Assembly: GCA_024305405.1 (NCBI GenBank)
Contig: JAKNDB010000092.1
Location: 498,001-562,000 of the forward strand
Direction: 5' to 3'
Source: Dirofilaria immitis
Lineage: Eukaryota > Nematoda > Chromadorea > Rhabditida > Onchocercidae
DNA: 64,000 nucleotides
Each line of letters begins with the position of its first letter. Positions within the stretch are counted from its first letter, which is position 1. This document shows positions 40,272 through 52,200 of this stretch, in pieces. The translations under genes and the position numbers were made by a program. A model generated the notes under the pieces. The model was not told where the DNA came from. It saw nothing but the letters and a program-made list of their open reading frames with translations, and made no database searches.

Positions 40272-43200
40272 TCAATAGCAACAGCCTTCGCTCATTTGTC
40301 TACAGGTAACATTTTGTAATCGACGATGTAATGAATGAAACGTTGGACGTTGCTCTGGATCGTGGCTCCAACACGGTAGCATAAATTCTTGATAAAAACT
40401 GATTGATGAAAAATCAGGCCTTTCCAAATAAAGCTGAAAAATGAAATCAATTTTTCTTTTGGAATTTTAAAAATTCATGATAACTTGCAATCATTACCTA
40501 ATTTAGATTTCGAAACAAAGTAAAATTAAGGATACAAAATGTAGAATATTGTTTTGAATTCCAGTTCCAATATGATAGTATAAAGTCTTCGCCAAAAATA
40601 TGGTGGGTAAAGGTTACCCACGAAAAATTAGAATTTCTCAAATTAGATATAGTATATATAGGTACGACGTAACAAAGAGAAAAGCATAGACAAAAACTGA
40701 AAGTATAGATAACTTAAAAACTTGGGGTGTTATCTAAAAATTAGATAAGATATAAATAAGAAAAATTCTATCCTCAGTTCCCAATTTCCAATATAACAAA
40801 TTTCAAAAATAAAATAATTAAACAATTATAAGAGAAAGATTCAAAGCATCGATAAGGTTAAAAATATAATACCTAAAAACTAAATAAGATAAAAATAAAT
40901 AGCAGGAATTCAATTCTCGAGTTTCAATTCTAAATGTAATGGATTAAAATAAAATAGGTAGACAATAAAAGACATCATATTTGTGATTATTATATCGAAA
41001 ATATTCTTGTCTTTATTGACGTTACAGTAAGATAATTACCATAATTTGTATATTCCATACATATATTAGGCAACGTTTGAATAAGTTCTCTTAGATGAGA
41101 ATACATCCTGATAAGTGATAAGGTGAGCATACATTCTGATAAGTGATAATGATATGCAAAATATTAACCTTTAATGTTCCATGCTGTTGTATAAAAAGTA
41201 AATTTCTGTACATATCATTATCAGCCATCACTTTATATGGATATTTGTGACAACCATTAAGCACTTCCCAAAGTGTTACACCAAAAGACCATACATCTCC
41301 TTTGATTGTAATTCTTTTCTAAAAATTAGAATTTAATCAATTTTGATTTTGATAATTTAATAATAATTTAGAAATTGATTACAAGTATTATAAACAACAA
41401 AACCATAATAACGTAATAACAATAATCTAAGTTATTATTCCTAAAGAATTTTAATTAAAAGAATAGATATAAACGATTGGAAAATTTTCATAATTTTAAA
41501 TCTCTATTGAAAAGATTTCTATGTATTGATCATTATTTTAATTTTAATTCTGTACTTATCGGAATAACCGAAGTATTTTATGACATAAATATATCGAGAT
41601 ATTCAAAATATTTCTGTATTCTAAACAAATATGTTGGAAATATCATCAACTAATATGATATCAAACTCTGGAAAGTTGTGAACTTTGCCAATACTGGCTA
41701 TTATAATTTAATATTAAATACTGGAAGATTATTAACACTTGCTAGTGTTTACTTCCAATAGCACTAATTGATTGTAATATAATATTAAACTTTTGGAAAA
41801 TTATAAGCATTGACTAACTAATAATTTCATTTCTAATCTTCGATATCATAAATGTTCCTAAAAGATTGCAAACAACTTAATTATGAAAGGAACTGGTATC
41901 CATTAAGGAACCACTCCTTACATCATTCATTCCACTTTTCCTGCTTTAGTTCTTCGTGAACAATTTTTCCAATGGTATTTTACTCCAGTTATATTAACGA
42001 TATATCTTTATCGTACTGTGTAGTAAGTAGTAAACCACAGTAAAATTAATTAACGTGACGCATTTCTGTCGAAATATTCTCTCTTTGTCTCCACTCCCTC
42101 ACAAGTAAAAGAAGAAACTTTCACAATAATATTATTGGTGCCGGAAGTGAGATAATATCTGCAAGTCGTGTTAAATCAATTCAGCATCAGCTCAGCCTAT
42201 TAAAGAAAAAATGCTGAAGTTTTTCCGATGAGGTAAAGAGACCTGATCTAAAACCATCAGTATCGGCAAAAGCAGAAAGTATCAAACTGTATATAAGAAC
42301 ATAAAAAGATTAAATGGAAGGGATGGAAAATGGAAAGTGTTTAATTATTACACGAAGAATGTCAAAGAAACAAAGGGATCGAAGGAGGAGGAGTGTTGGT
42401 AAAATCGGAAGAGGCCTGAATGGATGTAGAGTGTACGTGCGTTTTTACTGTATTGTGTAAGATGTAAGTTAAATTTGTACGCCTTCGTCTATAAGTCCCA
42501 AACGGAACCCTTTCTCCTATAATCATAACTGTACCTTCTGCAAAAAATGTTGCCAATATACTGGAAAAAGTGCTTGCAAGAGGTCGGTTGGATTTATCAA
42601 ATTGGGCGTCTTTCATTCACCCTTATTTTTATTGTCGAAGATTCGTCTTCCCTACCATAGTCTTCTCTACCCAACCAGTTTCATTTAATTCTCAATATTG
42701 CCTTACCACTGTATTTTTGAATTCGGTAATCCAACTACTGAATACGTATTCTGAGTCCGATTCCTCACGACAATTAACAACGAGGCAAATTTTTCCTGCA
42801 AGGAGAGTCAAAGACTTATTTTAAAAGGAATGAGTATCGATTCAAGAGTTCAGATATCAGTTAACAAGTACCGTCTGGTCAATAAGTAACAACACTCAGC
42901 ATCACTACCGACGGTCAGCACTACAGTTCAACGAGCGACTTCAGCAGTTGAACAGTACAAACGACAATTTGTAGGAGCAAAGATTAAACAGCAGTGAGAA
43001 ACAAAACAGCAACAATGGTAAAGTGAAGGTCGACAGCAATAGCGAATCCTTTGATTTTTTACTTGCGTTGTCGCGAATTCGCATTCGCGAGACTCCGACT
43101 AAATGAATGATCAAATAAATTTCTCATTGTAAATAAATGTCAACAATACCATGAATCATTTAACCGATTTTGCATTTCTTAGGTTCCCACGCTACTTTTT

Positions 43201-46200
43201 GTTTTTGTTTTTATCTGAACTCATTTTCACGGGAGATGTCTTTGTTAGCAATCGCTTATAATATTTATCTAAAATCCACATCTTTGTCCAAATTCTCATC
43301 CCAATCTTCTCATTGGATTTTGTCTAAGTTGTAATTGAGTCTTAACAGCCCACCTAATGGGAAAACCACTCCTACCTCCTCTAATTCATATAAACCCTAT
43401 TGTATAACGAAACAGATATCTCTTACAAATAAAAGTTTTACTATTGGCTAGACAAAACACAGTTCCAACCAGTCCAATTCAATTCAACTCAACACAGCAC
43501 AACTCAACTCAATTCACCTCAGCAAACCATAGCAGGCTGATCAACTAACACGACGAATCAATTCGTTGAAAACATTGGTGGTACTTGGCTAACAATCGAC
43601 TCACAGTCCGCGACTGAATAATTCGCGACATGCGTTATCCATTTAATCGAAATCATTGTTTAATTTTTTTAACCCTTACTCAATCCATATCACTGTTTAA
43701 TTCTTACCGTTGTTTAACCCATAACCTGTTTATTTGATATGAATAGAAGAAATATATATATTTCTTCGCACAACCAGATCGAAACCTGCCGAGAAAGAAG
43801 TCAACAGTACGAGATCAAAAGACGAATTATCAAAGAAAAAATCAAATGCCTCGAACTTTATATTTTTACGCTCGAATCTACGGATCAAAATTGGTTGGAA
43901 CTTATTTAATGGAGTAATAGAAAAAGAAGAAGAGAGATACGCGGATATGGTGGACGACAGTAAGGAATTTTAAACTTAATAAATGAAGCTAAAGAAGCTA
44001 TCATAACTTTAAATATTTATGATAATGATTATGAGTTAGCTATACAGCCATCATCAAGTCAGCAAGAAAACAAAGTGTTGCCTCCACAAAGAAAAAAGGA
44101 AACCTCTTAACACGCACAAAGGTAAATTTGCCACATTCACCATCAGCAGCTTTAAGTGGCTATCCAAAATCATTGAAAAATTCTGCAGCAACTTCAGAGC
44201 AACAGTTCATCTTCAAAATATTCCGGACATCCAGAAATTGAATTGCTTGATATCTTGTCTCAAAGGACATGCTCTATTAGCTATGAAAGGTTACATATCT
44301 TACGGAGAATTATGATGTAATAACAAGAGGTGTTTTAAGGAAAAATACGGTAAATCTCTTAACATCACAAAATCACTCTACAATGAATTACACTTGAACA
44401 AAAGAAATGATCGTGAGTGGAAATCAATCACTGAGACAGTGGAAAAAAATTTCACAATAAATTTTTTTGTGGATGATTAGACAGTGTATCAATCAAAGAT
44501 AGAACAAGCATTCAATGGACTTATTACAATACATGATCAAACAACTGTACCACCCATTTCTTCACATGCCAATAAAGATTATCAAAGGAAACTAAACAAT
44601 AATAATTTGAAGCAAATCTCTTCAGAAAAATGAATTACGAATAATAAAATCAGTATTCATATAGTTGGCTACGTGTGAGATGCCAATCAGCTTCAAATTT
44701 CATATCCAAGAAAGGAGAAACTTGTCTTTGCGATAGAAAAATTTAGTATCCGATCTCGACAATACTGAACACTATGAAATTCAAAATGGTAAGTGTAATA
44801 GTATGAGCGTTGCTCTTTGGAACGAAAGGGAACCAAAATTAATTTTGCTTAAACAGGAAAATTGGGAAAAACGCTCACATGTATATAAATTACGTTATCA
44901 TAAAGAAATTCCAAACTTCATTTGTTTTCGATCGCCGAAATGAAACAACAACGACACTAACAGTCTTATCAGTCCATATTCAATAAATGGCGATATTATC
45001 ATTGATAAGGAGAATTCAACGAGGTATGAAAAAGAGATGTTCATCATCACGAAGTAAAGAAAATTTAAAAGGGAATCAAGTCCGGATAATATAACTGATC
45101 CAGAAATTGTAAAATTCGAATATATTTTTGATAGTTTACAACTAGAATTTAATCGGCGATTGATAAGATTATACCACAGAAGCTGTCAAAATCGAAATTA
45201 GCGAGTTTACAAAATCTTCAACGAACCGAAGAAAAGAAATTGATAATCTCATCGTGATAAGGACCAAAAATACCACTACAGCAGAAATTGGGATAAAAAT
45301 TGGAAAAAGAAAGAATATCTTTAGAGGCTATTATGATAAGCTACATAACAAATCAATTACGCAGAAATGAAATCTGTCTAAAAATATATAGAAAAATCAA
45401 GTCTCTCTTTAATGAAGCTTCAATAAATGCAAAAGGATTTCTCAGGATTTCTCTCAAACGATCAAGAGTTTGACACAAAAATTCCAGAAATAGATAATTA
45501 ATGTTAAAACCATGGACTGGGAAAGAATGAACAAAAGTTCAATTCTAAAATTTGTGACCTCATAGTATGATCCTTTAAACTAATAATTCCGGCAATGATA
45601 CAGTTCGAACTGTTTTTTCAAAGCCTATGGAAGGAGAATAATTCTTGGTATCAAGCTATAAGTGAAGAAGACAAGGAAATTTTTTGACAGTATTTACATT
45701 TAATTCTTTAATTCACTGTACTTGTATTTGATTCCATCCTTATATTCAGTTCCATATTTATAATTTTAATTCTATACTTGCATTATCTTTATGCATGTTT
45801 TTAAAATTTGTATTTTATTACATTTTATGCATTAGTTTTATTATATTTTAAATCTGCATGTCATAAAATTTTTCCCTTTTCGCCTACCTCTTTATTACTG
45901 CTTATTTCGTCCATCATAATTTTAGCATGGATCATTTCAGAAGTTCTAAATCCACAAATTATCCAGTTGAAATTGGAACGAACAGAAATGAAATTCGAGA
46001 AAAGTCCAAAAATTTTGAGATCTTTTGATTTTTTGAAATTTAGGCTAAACTACAACTGATCTTACTTTCAACCTATTTACGATTATTTTAATTATTTAAA
46101 GTTTGATCTTACTTCCAAAGCTGCTTCCCAAGATATCCATCGGATTCGTCCACGATCTCTCGGTTCATCTGTTTCAAAATGATCCAGTCCATAAGCCATG

Positions 46201-49200
46201 TTGAAATTAGTAAGTTTAACGGTACCATCATTAGTAACCAGACAATTACATGCTGATAGATTACCATGAATGAAATTTTTCGATTCCAAATATGACATAC
46301 CTGCTGCAATTTGTGTGCTTACCGATAACAGTAATTCTGTTCTGCAATAGATTGATATAAGTGGAAATTATGATAAAAGAATACGTATGTACTGCAAATA
46401 GTAATAAATTCATTGTTGACCTAAGTGATAAATCCTCTATTGACCTAAATAATAAATTTATTGTTAATTTAATTTAATAATACGTTAAATATACGTATTG
46501 ACAATCCGTAGTATAGGTATCTATTATTTGATCAAAAAAGTATTTGTGATACTTATTAATTTTAAACGATATTTGCACATTGCTAATGATAAGTTTTATC
46601 ATTGACTTAACCTGTATGATAGTTCATTGTTTAAACTTTGAAGATACTGGACAAGATATTGTTTGATGTACTCATGAATACAACTTGTTAATATTCCATC
46701 ACAACAAACACCAATTACTTCCAATATATTTTGATGTCGTAGGCTACTTAATTCGCTAACAATTATTTCAAAATCTCTTCGACAATTATTATGATTTTGT
46801 TGGAATGTTTTATTTATCATCGTACGTTGTTCCAATTGACAAACCCAAACCTAAAATAAATTAGGATTATTTTATTCTACTGTAAATACGATAAAAACAT
46901 CAATATGATCTGTCGAATTATAAATTACTTATTTTATATTATAAAAAGTACTATCCAAAATAATCATTTTTCCTAGTTGTAAGAAAATGATTTAGCAATT
47001 AAACAGTAGTTTCAACGAATAAGCAATAAATTTTCAGCAATCAAGTAGCAGGTTTCAAAGATCATCTTGTTGTAGTTACAAGAGAAATATCAATAATCAA
47101 ATGCAGAAAAGATCTGTTGAATTATAAATTATCCATACTATAAAATATAATCAAAATAATTAATCATATTTTCTGTTCCTAAGAAAAATTTCAATAGTTG
47201 GACAATAAGCTCTCAACACTTAAGCAATAAGTTCTAGACAATTAAACAATAAGTCTCTGACCTCACCAAATCGGCTATTACCCAAGCGTTCATAGAATCG
47301 CAAACACTGCGGATTAATTTCAACGAAATTCGCCGGTTTCTTTGTAGCATGAACTTCGTCGTAATTATTGATTATTTGAGATGTCATTGAATTCCTTTAA
47401 AAAAGAAAAGAAATCATTTTTTAATTTTATTTTTGGAATTTTGAAAGTAATATATATTAATGAAATTAATTGAACTTTAATCTTTTATAGGTCAACACTT
47501 ACTTTATTGGCATATATCCTATTTGCTGTGGATGTCGCATATAAATGTCACTTGAAGCATAATGAATTGTTGAATTGGAATCAAATTTTGATGGATCACA
47601 TACGTTTGGTTTATTGCTACCTTCAGTAATTACCATATCACTGCTAAACATAATTAGTCTTGGAAAGAAGAAATGATATGGAAAATTTTTTCTCCAAATT
47701 TCAAATAATCTCGAAACTGTTAAGTCTAAGCTTATCCATATTATTGCTAAAGATAAGCTAGTCTAATTGGTTTTGTGAAAAAGAAATGATATGAAAAATT
47801 TTATACTACAATTCCAATTATAATCTCGAAATCTTAGATTCTGATAATTTCCATATCATTGCTAATGATAGATCGATCTAACTGATATACCTAGCATAGT
47901 TCGGTTCAGCATATTCACTACAGGTAGATAAATTAGCGTGAAGTTTTTCCAGTAAAGAATTTTGCATATTATCGTTCGTTATACGATAAGCGTTTGGCGA
48001 TGTGCGCTAAAGTATATCAATCAACACTTTAGTAATAATTTAATTTCAAAAATGAAAAAAATAATTCACTTTCGAAATTTTCAAGTGTTTTTTCAAAATA
48101 TTTTTTAAAATACTTTTTTCAAATACCTTTTCAAATATTTTATCAAACACTTAAATACTCATTTATCCTTTTTAAAATACTTAAATACTTCTTTGTACGT
48201 TTCCAGTTACTTATTTATAAGCTTACGGCTATTCTTAGAATTTATTTTAACTTATAAGTTTTTAAATGATTACGAATTTCCAAACTTAATCAATTATTTC
48301 AAACAAAATTTTGAATACATATCCTATCTTTACATGCTTCTTTAAAATTTCAAATGAAAATTTTATTTTTAAAAATTTGAAAATTTTTCATCAAAAATAG
48401 AAACTTTAGCTGTTTGTCCTTCGATTGTCATTCGTACATCTTTCGCATTTTTCTTCAATATGATAAATGGTCCTTTGCGTGAAAATGTATGACGATAGAT
48501 CCATAATAAATAGAAAAGGATAATTAGAGCAGAGAAAAGGAAAAAGAGCGAAATTATTATAGCTGAAAATATGAATCATTTTTTTTATTTTACTAAATTA
48601 CGAGATAGAATAAATTAATTATATTAAATTATTAAATTACAAATATAGTTTTTAATTTATATATATGTGTATAAGAATTCTTAATTCTTAAGTACGACGA
48701 ATTTTCAGGTAAAGTTTGCTTTAATAGGTATTAAATTAAATTAATAATAAAAACAATTATACTCATTGTATTACTATTCAAAATTATGCATTTTTAAACG
48801 AAGTCATCAATTCAATATCTCAAAATCTTGCATATTTAATAAATCTATAGATAATTATTTGATAAATATTATCGTACGGTATATGTATACATATATAATT
48901 AAACAAACCAACTGATATCCATCGTGTATCATCTTCAGAGGTATCATTGATAGCGAAATAAGTTAACGTATCACCTCTATTTGTTTGATGAGCCAAATCT
49001 AATTCGCCATCTTCAACATCATTAGTTTCAAATACTTCATTTACTAAAATGATAATTCTTAAGATATATATCATTATTTGAGTAATTATCAAAGTTTTAC
49101 CAATTATTAAAGCAGTGCATTGCACAGAGAATTGTATTAGGCTACACTTTAAATTTTTCTTTATTATCATACTTTAATTTTTAAATTTCATGCCTTTTTC

Positions 49201-52200
49201 AGTATTTCTAACTATTACACTTTTAGTTTCTAATTTTTTTTTTTACTTTCTCAGCCATAAAATGAATTTGATTAGCTCAATTTTAGAAAAAAATCTTTTA
49301 TTTCAATTTGGAGAACAAATACTGGAACTGACTAAATTCGAATTTCATTTCACTTAGCAATAACCAGCTACTATTTTTCGGCAAAGTTAATTCAACTCGT
49401 AATTGTTTGGCAATACGACTTGGCACCGGTATTCGTACCCATCTAAAATTCGTTTAAATTAAAAAAACAATAGAAAATATTGAACAAAATGCATATATAT
49501 ATATATAATACACTCTTGAACTTCTTTTTTCAAAACCTAATTTAAAAAAAAATTTGGATAATTAAAAATTTGAATAAATCTGATTCCAATTTTTCGAATA
49601 GATCAAAATCATAACTGTATTAAATTTTTATTAGCATTATCTATTGGAATAGTTTGCAAAATAAACCTGGCTGTTTGGAAATTTTTATCCGGAACATAAT
49701 TAAAATATAATGTTCTCGGGGAATATTGATCACCACCTAGCGAGGAGAACAATATATGCGCTCGTTTAAATACCTGAACTACTAAAGGCGTAAAACAAAT
49801 TTTCAAGATTTCTTCCAAAATTTCAAGAACTATTTATAATTTTCAATTATGAGTTCTTAAATTGAAATGAATAGTTGCAAATAAATAATTAAAATAATAA
49901 ATTTGTCTAAGAAATTATATGTAATCAAATTTACAGGAACATGTAAATAACACTTTGTTCACATTAGACATAACCACTAAATGAATCTCTAAAAATAAGA
50001 CTCATGATTCAAATTAATTTTTGATTGAAATCTTCGATGAATTTGGAAATATAATCATGCCTACAATTAATTTGAGACTAATCATCACGCTGAAATAATT
50101 AATCATTACTTGAAAGAGATAAGTTTTAATTTTTTTAATCCTTATTAATAATTTTAATTCCAGATATAGCATAAAATTACCTGAGCACCACTTTTCAAGA
50201 AGTTTGACGCATGAAATAAAATAGCATTGATAATTTTCTTTTTGCAAACAACACTTCAATTGTAATAGTTGCTTCTATAATAAAAATTTCATTTAAAAAA
50301 TTAAACTTAATATTTTTGCAACGATTTCGTAATAAAAATTAGAGTGGTCTTAAACAAATATTTTTTTGAAATTACAAAACTATTTTTGTGATTCCGAAAT
50401 GAATGCTGGCGCAATTTAATAATTTATTGAATACTAAAATATCATAATATCATCAACTTCATCATTTTTGCTATTTTTTAAATTGTTCGAAAATTCGGTG
50501 AAAATTTAAAAATTATTCAAAATTTGGTGGTGAATCAATTTTATCACTTCCACATCTTTAATTTTAAAATAAATTGACCATATTTTATAAAAATCAGTCT
50601 TATCAAATAAATTAATAATAGATACAAAGTTATGCAGATGATAAATTAATAATAGATACAAAGTTATGCAGAAAAAAGATTATAATTTGATTGAAAAAAT
50701 AAAAATCCACCATGTCTTTCTCTATTCCAACCAATCCATTTCTCGGGATATTTCTCAAAGTTATCCATGCCAAGTGCACCATCATATAATTTACCAAGAC
50801 CATTGTTCAAATATCCAGATGAATTTGTAATTCCATCATATGACACATCTTTTAAATTTAAACCATCTATTGCATCACCTTCCGGTATTGTGTAGGATAG
50901 AAGTTGATCTAAAATATTAAGCCTAGTTTATTTGATAAATCGAATCAATTTAAATCATTTAGTTAGTAATGAAAAGAGTTGAAGAATACTCCCATACAGT
51001 AGACCGAAAATTTTCTTATATCATAAACATATCAAAGATACTGTTCCCTTATACAGTGCACGGAAGATACTATCACTCCTACACGGTAAATCGAATATAA
51101 TGTTTGTCTTGTAAGGCAAATCAAGAATACAATTTCCGTATATGGTAAACCGATGATACTGCTTCAGCTTTGCGAACAATGATTTCTTGTAATGTTTCAA
51201 TTTTAAAGTTTATAATAAGTGACAATTTTTCCTAATTTTTTTAGCATCAAATTTTCACCTCCTCAAACGTATAATATTTAATTATACCCACAATAAAAAG
51301 AATAAAATTGTAATAACCTTTGTAAGAACATCCATAAAGTTCAACACGCATACAAATGGTACGCGTTACTTCTGAAACAGGTATGATGCGTATATTCCGT
51401 GCGACAATACCACCATCTAATTCTCGAAATACTGCTGATTGCGTATCACTATTTCCAATCATTACCTATAAAAGTAACTTTTTATTTCAACTGTTACCAA
51501 CAAATAAAATCAATCTTCTTTGATCTCTATATTCTTATGTGAATACACCTTTATGTAAATAAATATGAAATAATAAAATAACATTTATTTTCAAAAAATC
51601 CTATTTATTTCACATATTTTGTCAATAATTTAATATTAAATAAATTCTGGATAATATTAAAAGAATTATTTTCAAATTTTATTGCTTCGTGCTAACTTTC
51701 AGCAAATTTGAGCATATAATTTTTGTAATTTGAAAATATAAATTCTCAATGATTTTTTTTCAGAATCTTTTGAATGTTTTTTGGACCAATGATTTTTATT
51801 TGCGCAAAATAAATATATTTGTTGCATAATGATGGAATTGCATAATTCAAGTAAACAATTTAGCGCAACATATTTAATATGTTTACATAAGATTTAATTA
51901 TGAATAATTTAACAAATATTTGCATAATATGCTCAAATTTCTCAGACTTCGCAATTAATTGATTAATTTCTTAACAGTAATAAAATAATCAATTATTTGC
52001 ATAAATTTCATCAATGATAATAATTAAAAGCTATCCGATATACGCATTATTATTGTACAAATAATATTCATTCATATTTATAATTTTTATGCAAAGAAAA
52101 TAAAAAAAAATTAAAGATTCCCTTTATTTAATTATTGATTAAATATTAAGAAGTGTTAACTGAAAACAATCAATCAAAATTTCATCCTGAATATTAATAT

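Larger units (their letters stand above)
41319..46112 (-). other. 4.8-kb kinase-domain intron with inserted repeat DNA
   Basis: The intron between the catalytic-loop exon and the GDVWSFG exon is far longer than its neighbours (mostly 100-900 bases). It includes a less AT-rich segment from about 42000 to 43700 and a retroelement gag remnant on the opposite strand at about 44110-44480. I recognise no host exon inside. Confidence 0.75.
40272..47394 (-). other. ddr: Degenerate tyrosine-kinase domain (HRD to HGN, DFG to NFN)
   Basis: Five exons encode the kinase fold. The glycine loop reads LGNSRFGEV, with one glycine replaced by Ser. The beta-3 lysine may be kept in TMINKTF. The helix-C segment DFEIIVSELSSL shows no clear glutamate at the usual position. 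The catalytic loop is HGNLSACNCLV (HGN at 46260-46268) where active kinases have HRDLAARNCL. The metal site is TNFNMAY (NFN at 46200-46208) in place of DFG. Structural motifs IRWISWEAAL, GDVWSFGVTLWEV and CWSHDPEQRPTF remain, so the fold is likely intact. Loss of both aspartates predicts no phosphotransfer. Confidence 0.88.

Noticed and set aside
42362..42824. Two opposing 84-codon frames in the DDR-like intron
   Set aside because: They overlap on opposite strands, show no recognisable domain or splice sites, and lie in likely repeat DNA.
44680..45660. Search for pol domains of the retroelement
   Set aside because: No protease, reverse-transcriptase or integrase motif could be read in any frame; the sequence is too decayed to call.
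51036..51182. CRISPR-like appearance of regularly spaced repeats
   Set aside because: Units are contiguous and degenerate without unique spacers, and the locus is an intron of a nematode gene.
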